Source: Roseivirga sp. (GTDB lineage: Bacteria > Bacteroidota > Bacteroidia > Cytophagales > Cyclobacteriaceae). Taken from it: a DNA stretch of 64,000 bases. The first letter of the stretch is position 1; every line of letters starts with the position of its first letter. Of this stretch, positions 11,401-18,952 are shown piece by piece. Location of the stretch: the NCBI GenBank assembly GCA_029262895.1, contig JAJCYM010000076.1, positions 1-64,000 on the forward strand, written 5' to 3'. The position numbers and the translations under genes are program-made. The notes beneath the pieces are model-generated. The model had not been told where the DNA came from. It saw only the letters and a program-made list of their open reading frames with translations, and did no database searches.

Positions 11401-14400
11401 TCTACAAGTTTGCTGGTGGATCTGATTACGAGTGAAGCCGCTATTAATGATCTAACGGTTGATGAAAGAACCGTTAACGTACAGTACACAGATGGACTAG
11501 GGCGTCCGTGGCAAAACGTAGCAGTTGAGGCCTCCCCTCAAAAAGGACATATTGTACAGCCATTTGTATATGATCAATTGGGCAGACAGACCAAGCAATA
11601 CCTACCTTATGTAACGGATGATTGTTCGGTTTTCCAAATCAATCCTGTGGGAATCAATGAGGCTGATTATGTAAACAGTCCGCAATACCAGTTTTACCAA
11701 ACTGCCGAAAAGGTGGCACATGACGTGGCACCCTTCTCACAGGCCATACTGGAGTATTCACCGCTCACCCGTGTACTAAAACAAGGCGCACCAGGAGCGA
11801 CATGGCAACCGGTTGAGGGCAGTATTACCGATCATGTTGTTCGGTCTGACTATGGCACTAACACTATGGATGATGAAGTACTATCATTCGAAATGGTGGG
11901 AAATACGGCTTCTTTTTCCGGGGTTAACGGACAATATGAGCCTGGTATGCTCTCAAAACTGTCTACCCGCGATGAGGACCAGAATGAAGTCTTAGAGTTT
12001 ACCGATAAATCAGGCCGTGTGGTGCTGAAGCGAGTGGCAACAGGCATTATAGAAACTCCTTGGGCTGATACTTACTATGTGTATGACGACTTTGGCAACC
12101 TTAGGATTGTATTACCTCCTGAAGCCTCACAGGCATTGGAAGTTGCAGATGATGATCTTTTGTTGCCTGAAGGGTATACCCTTGTAACGGAAGATTTGGT
12201 GGTGACCAATGCTAATTATACTGGAGGGTCATACATGTATTTCAGAGGAACTAAAATCACATTATCACCTGATCTAATTCTCAATCCAGGAGCAAAAGTA
12301 ATTTCTTACCAATTCAGCGAGGCTTTTCTCGATCGTTGGGCTTTTCAATATAAATACGATAAGCGCAATCGCATGACGGATAAGAAAGTGCCGGGGTCCG
12401 GTTGGGTATTTCTCCTTTACGATCTTCTGGACCGTCTGATTGGCATTCAAGACGCTGTGCAGCAAAGCAACATCGAAACCACTTCCGTTACTTTTAATAA
12501 GTATGATGCTTTAGGCAGGAAGATATTGACAGGAACTGTGCTTGATGCCCTGGTATTTGATAGTGGACTCGAAAATCAAGCAGCATTAGATGGTTGGCTT
12601 CCTAGTTTCGCCATATATGAAGCACTGAGTACTGATGGTGATAATATTCTTGGCTATACCCGAAGTGCCATTCCAAGAGACAACAATGTAGACTTTTATG
12701 AGACAGCCACCTATTATGATGACTATGGCATCTTGCCGCCAGACTTTAGTTTCACTTATGTGCAAGAATTGGGCAATGGCCCTTACAATACCAAGGTAAA
12801 AGGACAAGTAGTGGCCAGCCAAACTAAGCTCTTGGACGGCTCCAACATTTGGCTGAAAATTGTCAACTACTATGATGATCGTTATCGGGTTATTCAAACA
12901 CAGTCAGAAAACCAATTAGGAGGGATAGACCGTGTTACATTCAAATATGACTTTGCGGGAAGAGTATTGGAAACCAAAACCACTCATGACGATGGAACTC
13001 CAGCGGACGATATTATAGTAGCTGAAAATTTCACTTATGACCATGCCAGCAGATTAATGCAGGCTACTCATCAGGTAGGTAACGATCCGGAAATTGTGTT
13101 GGTCAAAAACGAATACAATGAACTTGGAGAATTGATTGACAAGAAACTCCATTCTGCTGACGCAGGAATCAATTTTGAACAATCAGTTGACTATAGATAC
13201 AATATTCGGGGATGGTTGGAACACATTAACGATCACAAGTTGAGTGATGGTGAGGGGGATTACTTTGGGATGAGACTCTACTATAACAACTCTAGTTCCA
13301 ATCCTTCTTACAACGGTAATATAAGTCTTATGATGTGGAGTCTGTTTACCAAAGATGACAATGTGGAGAATAGAGCCTATAATTACAGTTATGACGGAAT
13401 GAACAGGCTGACAAAAGCTGACTATATTCAAAAGCAAGGCGGCACATGGACGAGTCCCGATAAATATGATGTTGACCTGAAATATGACCTCAATGGTAAT
13501 ATTGAGTTACTGGAAAGATATCATACCAATACCTCTACCCCCATGGATAATTTGAACTATGACTATGATGGTAATCAACTAATCGCTGTGACCGACAATG
13601 GGGATGTTACAGAGGGTTTTAAAGATGGTAATATAGGTAGTCCTGATTATACATATGATGCCAATGGTAATATGATTAGTGATGCCAATAAAAACATTAC
13701 TGCAATTACATACAACAGATTGAACCTACCACAAACGGTCACTTTTACCGGCAATAGAACTATCAATTATGTTTATGACGCAGCTGGTATCAAGTTAGCC
13801 AAAATCACAAATGACGATGGTACTATTAAAACCACTGATTACGTAGGTGGTTTTATTTATGAAGATGGTGTTCTCCAACAATTTGCTCAAGCGGAAGGTC
13901 GAGTCAGGCGTAAAGACAATGGCGATTTTGTCTATGACTATTACCTCAAAGATCATTTGGGCAATACACGAATTACCTTCTCTGCTGATAAGCCTGAAGT
14001 GACCTACAGGGCTACCATGGAAACAGAGCTATTTAGCCAGGAGGATCCCTATTTTATAAACATTGAGAACTTACGGGAAATCAATATAGCAGCCAATAAA
14101 ACGGGCAGCGATACTAACGCCAATGTAATCGGCAATGAGGTAGTACGCCTCAATGGTAGTGATGCCGCTCTCAGCCTAGGGCCAGGAAAAATGCTGGAAG
14201 TGACGGCCGGTGATAAAGTCGATATGGAAGTGTATGCCTACTACGAAGGCACACCGGGAAGCAACAGCCCAATAGACAATGCGATATTTGCCGCATTAAT
14301 TGGCAATGCTTTTGGCGGTAGTGCCACAGGGACTGAAGGCCAGCAAGCACTTCAAAGTGGCTTTGAGAATAACCTTGCTTCAACAGTGCCATCCACCGGT

Positions 14401-15489
14401 GCGGGTAGCAATACAGATATCAAAGCCTATTTAAACTACATCTCGTTTAATGGTGACTTTGATGCTGTTGATGCAGGTTTTGTAAGGGTAGACCAGGGTC
14501 TTGTTGAGGGTAACCACAGGCTGCTTCAACTGAACGATATTGCGATAGAGCAATCAGGCTTCTTGTATGTCTATGTATCCAATGAAGGTAATGTCGATTT
14601 CAATGTCTTCTTTGATGAGTTAGAGATTACCCATACGAGTGGCGGTATTCTGCAGGAAGATCATTATTATCCTTTTGGGATGAACATAGATGCACTAAGT
14701 AGTTTTACACCATTAAGTAAGCCCAACAAGAACAGATACAGTGGAAAAGAAGAGCAGATAGAGTTCAACCTGAACTGGTATGATTTTGATGCTCGAATGT
14801 ATGATCAGTCGTTGGGTAGATTCAACTCAATGGATCTGCTTGCAGATAGTGCTGTTTCATGGACCCCGTATCACTATGTAAGAAATAATCCTTTAAATAG
14901 GATTGATCCGACTGGATTAACGGACTATGAATTAAATGCGAAGGGAGAGGTTGTAAATGTGATAGAAAATGAAAAGGCTGACAATATCTATATAATTGAC
15001 CAAGATGGAGCTAGAATAGACGGTCAATCAATTAGCTTCGAATATGGGACGATTACTGCTGTAAGGAACCCTGAAATTAAACAACGGACGAAAACGGGAG
15101 ATCTGGAGGAAGTTACTTTGACACTTTTTGAAGTCAATGGAGATGAAAATGCCAAAAAAATGTTTGAGTTTTTAGCGGATCCAAGTAGTACGAATGTTGA
15201 GTGGACAAATGCTAGCATAGGAAAGGCAATGTCAGATAAGAATGTTGTTGGAACATCTCATAAACAATCAAGTACAGCAGTCGGGCACTATTTAAGAATT
15301 TTTAAATACACCCTAAAGGAAGTTTATCACAATCATCCAAGCGGTGTTCCAAGACCTTCGAATGGGGATAGAGATGCTGCTAGTTTGTATTATAAGGTCA
15401 ATAAGAATATACTTCTTGCCATCTATGCGCATCCAGGAAGGTACGTGCTATACAATGAAAATGGACTTATAGGAAATTTTACAAGATGA
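8485..15489 (+). CDS. DUF6443-like/RHS-repeat polymorphic toxin with Ig-like repeats and C-terminal JAB/JAMM peptidase toxin domain
   Basis: Track ORF 8395..15489. In-frame ATG at 8485 starts a good signal peptide (MKRVSLLICLMLLGSLSLQAQG). DUF6443-like TDGLGRPWQNVAVEASPQKGHIVQPFVYDQLGRQTKQYLPY; YD repeats; RHS core GRFNSMDLLADSAVSWTPYHYVRNNPLNRIDPTGL; C-terminal tip with HNHPSGVPRPSNGD. Confidence 0.93.
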   Translation: MKRVSLLICLMLLGSLSLQAQGNDPGPFSISGPASVDVGDTETYTLSSSNGTGVSLITWFVNSMGTKMSETQNSVTIQWNTAGTGEIQAQITDNTIRGNQYVVDAPNVTVNNALPPPTPPATPGSPIVLGFSCGEVELVATGNPPPFVLWYWQGTSPNGTLKAQTSASIYTVTSSGTYYLRAYHTRDGLWSIGSSSMVITVPDTPGDVTVTGISSRCKGGGVSNFNATASNNTGFTWTISPSAAGTIDSNGGVSWSSIFSGVATIKAETGNSFCGIVEDTKTVTVHAPVGDVTMSGGVSTRCQGTGTTNFNASASGATSYTWSISPPGAGSISSSGLVTWLDTFSGTASIIVAATGVGGCRSTTDTKTIVVTPAIGPTTITGGVSTRCQAGGTTDYNVLASNATGFNWSISPPAAGSINSAGLVTWNSSFNGQATISVEATNSCFAKNASKTVTVNPEIGVTTISGGVSARCQGTGTTDFNASANNATNFSWSISPPNAGLINSSGVVNWADTFSGTATIIVTSSAASGCNTTTKSKTVDIIPLVGPVTITGPDEVCAEVVSYFSASAENSNSSFAWSIEPAEAGEIDIMGKVIWEDSFSGTAIIEATAIGIQVGGTNCGSSTSTKIVTVDSEIGTLSITGFSAVRCRGEETTNFEVNAPAGSSLLWEISSSEVGIIDATTGVLEWDEEYAGIATITVTATNSCGSSTASVQVQSDHHLTQVEIEGIDERCSEPGVTQFTASSINATGYSWQINPEAGTIDATNGLVTWNSGFSGTAIITVTASNACGSNSATHTVIVHPIEQGVSVTDGVFARWEGVGTTDFNSSSTSGTDTWSFSPEPAAGSINTSTGVVSWDSDFTGFATVSVESAGYCAIHQASRQVEVVALPVIQSSGGNETCGLGNEITLSLNRAYDSYEWKRDGIVVGTGSTIEPNIAGNYTVTVTSAASGARTSEAIDITASSNLTFGDYNYVVSTSLLVDLITSEAAINDLTVDERTVNVQYTDGLGRPWQNVAVEASPQKGHIVQPFVYDQLGRQTKQYLPYVTDDCSVFQINPVGINEADYVNSPQYQFYQTAEKVAHDVAPFSQAILEYSPLTRVLKQGAPGATWQPVEGSITDHVVRSDYGTNTMDDEVLSFEMVGNTASFSGVNGQYEPGMLSKLSTRDEDQNEVLEFTDKSGRVVLKRVATGIIETPWADTYYVYDDFGNLRIVLPPEASQALEVADDDLLLPEGYTLVTEDLVVTNANYTGGSYMYFRGTKITLSPDLILNPGAKVISYQFSEAFLDRWAFQYKYDKRNRMTDKKVPGSGWVFLLYDLLDRLIGIQDAVQQSNIETTSVTFNKYDALGRKILTGTVLDALVFDSGLENQAALDGWLPSFAIYEALSTDGDNILGYTRSAIPRDNNVDFYETATYYDDYGILPPDFSFTYVQELGNGPYNTKVKGQVVASQTKLLDGSNIWLKIVNYYDDRYRVIQTQSENQLGGIDRVTFKYDFAGRVLETKTTHDDGTPADDIIVAENFTYDHASRLMQATHQVGNDPEIVLVKNEYNELGELIDKKLHSADAGINFEQSVDYRYNIRGWLEHINDHKLSDGEGDYFGMRLYYNNSSSNPSYNGNISLMMWSLFTKDDNVENRAYNYSYDGMNRLTKADYIQKQGGTWTSPDKYDVDLKYDLNGNIELLERYHTNTSTPMDNLNYDYDGNQLIAVTDNGDVTEGFKDGNIGSPDYTYDANGNMISDANKNITAITYNRLNLPQTVTFTGNRTINYVYDAAGIKLAKITNDDGTIKTTDYVGGFIYEDGVLQQFAQAEGRVRRKDNGDFVYDYYLKDHLGNTRITFSADKPEVTYRATMETELFSQEDPYFINIENLREINIAANKTGSDTNANVIGNEVVRLNGSDAALSLGPGKMLEVTAGDKVDMEVYAYYEGTPGSNSPIDNAIFAALIGNAFGGSATGTEGQQALQSGFENNLASTVPSTGAGSNTDIKAYLNYISFNGDFDAVDAGFVRVDQGLVEGNHRLLQLNDIAIEQSGFLYVYVSNEGNVDFNVFFDELEITHTSGGILQEDHYYPFGMNIDALSSFTPLSKPNKNRYSGKEEQIEFNLNWYDFDARMYDQSLGRFNSMDLLADSAVSWTPYHYVRNNPLNRIDPTGLTDYELNAKGEVVNVIENEKADNIYIIDQDGARIDGQSISFEYGTITAVRNPEIKQRTKTGDLEEVTLTLFEVNGDENAKKMFEFLADPSSTNVEWTNASIGKAMSDKNVVGTSHKQSSTAVGHYLRIFKYTLKEVYHNHPSGVPRPSNGDRDAASLYYKVNKNILLAIYAHPGRYVLYNENGLIGNFTR
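9100..11145 (+). repeat. Eight tandem ~85-aa Ig/PKD-like repeats (coding)
   Basis: Repeating pattern G-x-V/T-T-I-x-G-(G)VS-x-RCQGxGTTxFxASAxxATxxxWSIxPxxAGxIxSxGxVxWxxxFSGTATI... Confidence 0.9.
14920..15486 (+). other. C-terminal toxin tip: JAB/JAMM-type metallopeptidase domain (JAB-like toxin family)
   Basis: Begins right after the DPTGL boundary. Candidate catalytic Glu in NVEW (15199-15201); HNH (15328-15336)-x7-S-x2-D (15367-15369) fits JAMM HxH-x7-S-x2-D. VVGTSHKQSSTAVGHYL precedes it. Confidence 0.88.
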
Positions 15490-16010
15490 TGAGGAACTTT
15501 ACGCTAATAATGATCTTTGTAATCCAGTTGCCTACTGTGCCCTTTTGTGCGACAATCGAATCGACCTTGAACAAAAGTGAAAACGATTCTCTTTTAATGG
15601 TAGAACTTGTAAATGAGGTTTTTTTAAAGTTTCTAGAGAACGCAATAGAGAGTGAAAAAAAGTGCAATTATTATAGCCAAGAATTAATGTTCACTATTTT
15701 TTTTCAAACTATTGATTCTCAAAAAACAATCCAAGTTGAGTCTGTAAAAGATGTAATGAAACTAGGTAATGAATTGGCAGGGTTTAACTTGAATGAACAT
15801 GTTTTTCTGATACTTGGTGAAAGTCTGGAGGAGTCAATTTTCAAGAAAACCAACAGTAAAATAAATGTAGTTTTTTTTGAGCCATCGAATAAAATTCAGA
15901 GATCCAGTGAAATTGTACTGGATGTGATTGAGGATGATTCCTTCTCGGTTTGGGTATTAGAGAACAACGGAAAGTTCAATGTGATTGATTCTTTCTCATA
16001 CTGTAAATGA
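15486..16010 (+). CDS. Candidate immunity protein for the JAB toxin, with predicted signal peptide
   Basis: 174-aa ORF overlapping the toxin stop by 4 bp (ATGA). Hydrophobic N-terminus MMRNFTLIMIFVIQLPTVPFCATIES. Position typical of a cognate immunity gene. Confidence 0.65.
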   Translation: MMRNFTLIMIFVIQLPTVPFCATIESTLNKSENDSLLMVELVNEVFLKFLENAIESEKKCNYYSQELMFTIFFQTIDSQKTIQVESVKDVMKLGNELAGFNLNEHVFLILGESLEESIFKKTNSKINVVFFEPSNKIQRSSEIVLDVIEDDSFSVWVLENNGKFNVIDSFSYCK

Positions 16011-16056
16011 CGTTGGCCCGCTGGCGCGAACTTGTTTTCGTGCTATTAAAAGCACC

Positions 16057-16087
16057 AAGCCTTCTCACAGTGTGGGGAGGCTTTTTT
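16057..16087 (+). terminator. Rho-independent terminator after toxin/immunity pair
   Basis: aagccttctcacagtgtggggaggctttttt: stem-loop with T run. Confidence 0.6.
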
Positions 16088-16157
16088 ATGAATACGTTCG
16101 CTGAGAACCAGAGATTAGGAGGAATCCTCTAGTGTACACTTGCAGGAAGTATCACAG

Positions 16158-16186
16158 AAACCAACTCCATAAACGGAGTTGGTTTT
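16158..16186. terminator. Perfect stem-loop AACCAACTCC-ATAAAC-GGAGTTGGTT
   Basis: 10-bp perfect inverted repeat with a T-rich tail, between the immunity candidate and the next gene. Confidence 0.65.
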
Positions 16187-16251
16187 CTATAATCATAGCC
16201 AAAGCATATAACCCATGTTTACCTTTTTACCCATTGGCAATAAAGAGTTGT

Positions 16252-17541
16252 ATGGGTATTTCAAAAGTATATGTGATATGGCTGTTGATGCTATTGTTCA
16301 GCGTTTCCGTTTCTGCACAAAGCATGGAGGGAAATCAGTCGATAGAAGTCTCCACCAAATCGCTTCGTAAGGCCAATGATCAGCTACAGAAAGAGCTCTC
16401 CAAATTAGAAAGGAGACTGAAAAGGAAACTGTCAAAAACCCATGTCACGGGTTTAGATAGCCTTGCGGGCAGAGACCTTGAAGTGCGTAAAGAGGCCTTG
16501 AAGACTCAGGCCAAGGATACCGTGAATAACTACCTCAGAATCCTGAAAGAAGAGGTAAGAAATAAGCTAAAAAAAACACCCGAAAACCTACCCATAGCTG
16601 AGGAGGTAAAGGAGACGCTCAAACAAATTCAAGAGCTGGAAGACCTGCGAGCAGCCTTCAAAGACCCTGAACAACTGAAACAGATGTTGGGCATAAAAGA
16701 GCTGAACGGGTTGGAAAAAAGTGCTGGTGGTTTAAGAAGCTCCTTAGACGGATACAAAAACGAATTTGAGGGTTGGGATCAAAAACTGCTGGACCAGGTA
16801 GTGACTATGCCTGAGGCCAAATTGCTTAAAGAGAAGCTGGACAGGGCTAAATCATTCAAGCCATTGCCAGAGAGTATGATGAATCCCGAACAGTTTCAAA
16901 GCAATGATTTTGTAAGAGAGAAGCTGGAAGCCAAAGCGGATAAGTTAAAGAAGGCAGGGGCTGCCTCCTTGCAGGAAAAGCTTGATGCGGCACAGGCTAA
17001 GGTGATGGATGCCAAGAAGAAATTTCCTAGCCTGCCGAGCCTTGAGGATGCTCCGAAGAGGCACAATGCAAACCAAGGGAAACGCTTCTTGAAGCGGTTG
17101 ATACTAGGAGGCAATCTGCAGGTAAACCAGCAAAAACCACTTTCTGTAAATGCAGCGCTTAGCCTTACTTATCCCTTATCAGAAAAAATAGACATTGGGG
17201 TTTCTGCTGCGACAAGAATCTTTATTGAAAAGCGGCAAAACCCCCAAGTGGATCAAGAGCAATTCAGCATCCGTAGCTTTGGTCGATATGATCTTTGGAA
17301 GCACTTTTATCTTCAGGCGAACTACGAGTTTACCAAAATCACCACACGAAATGCGTTAGAAACAGTGAACCCACAGCGCTGGCTACGAAATGCGCTCGTT
17401 GGAATAGGCAAACAGACCCAACTAAGCCCAAAGGTCAAAATGAACATTACCGCCCTGTACGACTTCCTTTACAAGGCCCAAACTAGTCCCTATACACAGC
17501 CCTGGGTTATGAGAGTGGGTTTTGACTTAGGTAAAAGATAG
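16252..17541 (+). CDS. Coiled-coil protein with signal peptide and possible C-terminal beta-barrel
   Basis: Track start is 16132, but ATG 16252 gives a signal peptide (MGISKVYVIWLLMLLFSVSVSAQ) and avoids coding through the 16158 hairpin. Charged coiled-coil middle; C-terminal alternating amphipathic strands ending WVMRVGFDLGKR. Confidence 0.6.
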   Translation: MGISKVYVIWLLMLLFSVSVSAQSMEGNQSIEVSTKSLRKANDQLQKELSKLERRLKRKLSKTHVTGLDSLAGRDLEVRKEALKTQAKDTVNNYLRILKEEVRNKLKKTPENLPIAEEVKETLKQIQELEDLRAAFKDPEQLKQMLGIKELNGLEKSAGGLRSSLDGYKNEFEGWDQKLLDQVVTMPEAKLLKEKLDRAKSFKPLPESMMNPEQFQSNDFVREKLEAKADKLKKAGAASLQEKLDAAQAKVMDAKKKFPSLPSLEDAPKRHNANQGKRFLKRLILGGNLQVNQQKPLSVNAALSLTYPLSEKIDIGVSAATRIFIEKRQNPQVDQEQFSIRSFGRYDLWKHFYLQANYEFTKITTRNALETVNPQRWLRNALVGIGKQTQLSPKVKMNITALYDFLYKAQTSPYTQPWVMRVGFDLGKR

Positions 17542-17574
17542 TAGATCAGTCCACTCCTTAACTTTCGTTAACAA

Positions 17575-17629
17575 GTCATGCTGAACCTGTTTCAGCATCT
17601 CCTAGATTCCGAAACAAGTTCGGAATGAC
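17575..17629. repeat. REP-like imperfect palindrome between convergent genes
   Basis: GTCATGCTGAACCTGTTTCAGCATCT-cct-AGATTCCGAAACAAGTTCGGAATGAC: two ~26-bp inverted arms. Confidence 0.8.
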
Positions 17630-17632
17630 GTT

Positions 17633-18952
17633 CTAATTAAGCTTTGAGATTATCGAATCAAAGTCCAACCCCTCCCAATTGGCCTCAATTCCAGGTCGTG
17701 AGAGTACCTCATCCATAATGGCTTGTTGCTTGTTGCCGCGGGCAATGGCTTCGGAGTAACGGTAATTGCTAAAGGTGACCATGGAATAAAGAGGCATCCA
17801 CTGGTCAGGGTAAAGCTGGTTGAGTTTCTTCTCGATCTTCTTTTGAAGAAGGAATTTGTCATCGGCTACCTTGTCGCGCATTTCGATAAAGTTGTACAGG
17901 GCCAGGTCAGCAATGGCATCGCCATCCGGCTTGCGGAGTTGCTGGTATTCTTCCAACATGTCTGCGTTAATGCTATCATGCTTGTCTAATAACTGATCAA
18001 AAACATAGCAGTCTTCAAAGCCGGCATTCATACCCTGGCCGTAAAAGGGAACAATGGCATGAGCCGCGTCACCGATTAGAGCCGTGTTTTCTTTAACCCA
18101 AGGGTAACACTTCACTGTGATTAAACTGGAAGTCGGATTTTCGAAAAATTCTTCTTTTAAGTGGGGCAAAAAGGGCAGAGCATCCGGAAAGGTGGTGGCA
18201 AAGAATTGAGCCACATCTTCCGGTGTTTTGATGGAGGCAAAGGAAGTTTCACCCTCAAAGGGGAAGAAGAGCGTACAGGTAAAGCTCTTATCCAGATTTG
18301 GTAAAGCAATCAGCATAAACTCACCTCGTGGCCAGATATGGAGGGCTCCAGGGTCCATGGCAAAGTCTCCTTCCGGAGTGGCGGGCATACTCAATTCCTT
18401 ATAGCCAGCCGAGATATACATCTGCGAATAATCGAAGCGATCAGTTTTTTGAAGGGCAGCACGGAGGGAAGAGAAGGCTCCATCCGCGCCAAAGAGGTAA
18501 TCTGCTGAAATGGATTGTCCATTTTCGAAAGTGGCTGTAGCACTCCCAAAATCAACATCGATACATTTATGATCAAATCGTACGTCAACCCCATGCTCTT
18601 CTGCTTGGCTGATGAGCAATTCGTTAAGGCCACCTCTCGAAACGGAATTGATATACTGGCCCTCCTTGCCATATGGCTGAAAGTCTAGATTGCCCTGCTG
18701 GTCATGGATCATTCTGCCGGGCATGGGAATACAACTTTCCTGAATGGTGTCTTTGATACCTGCTAAATCGAGTGCTTTTAATCCGCGTTGACTTAAGGCA
18801 AGGTTGATGGAACGACCGCCAATGCCCCCGGCTTTACGCATATCAGATCGTCTTTCGAAAAGTGTGACATCGTAACCTCTTTTCTTTAGAAGAATGGAGA
18901 GTAATGACCCCACAAGTCCTGCTCCGAGAATCGATATTTTGCCCTTACTCAT
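17633..18952 (-). CDS. kmo: Kynurenine 3-monooxygenase
   Basis: FAD monooxygenase motifs ILGAGLVGSLLSILLKKRGYDVTLFERR, GRSINLALSQRGLKALD, ALIGDAAHAIVPFYGQGMNAGFEDC; operon with kynU. Confidence 0.93.
   Translation of the reverse strand: MSKGKISILGAGLVGSLLSILLKKRGYDVTLFERRSDMRKAGGIGGRSINLALSQRGLKALDLAGIKDTIQESCIPMPGRMIHDQQGNLDFQPYGKEGQYINSVSRGGLNELLISQAEEHGVDVRFDHKCIDVDFGSATATFENGQSISADYLFGADGAFSSLRAALQKTDRFDYSQMYISAGYKELSMPATPEGDFAMDPGALHIWPRGEFMLIALPNLDKSFTCTLFFPFEGETSFASIKTPEDVAQFFATTFPDALPFLPHLKEEFFENPTSSLITVKCYPWVKENTALIGDAAHAIVPFYGQGMNAGFEDCYVFDQLLDKHDSINADMLEEYQQLRKPDGDAIADLALYNFIEMRDKVADDKFLLQKKIEKKLNQLYPDQWMPLYSMVTFSNYRYSEAIARGNKQQAIMDEVLSRPGIEANWEGLDFDSIISKLN

Noticed and set aside
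16132-16251. Track start of 16132..17541 giving a 40-aa N-terminal extension
   Set aside because: Extension translates through a perfect stem-loop; the ATG at 16252 has a good signal peptide.
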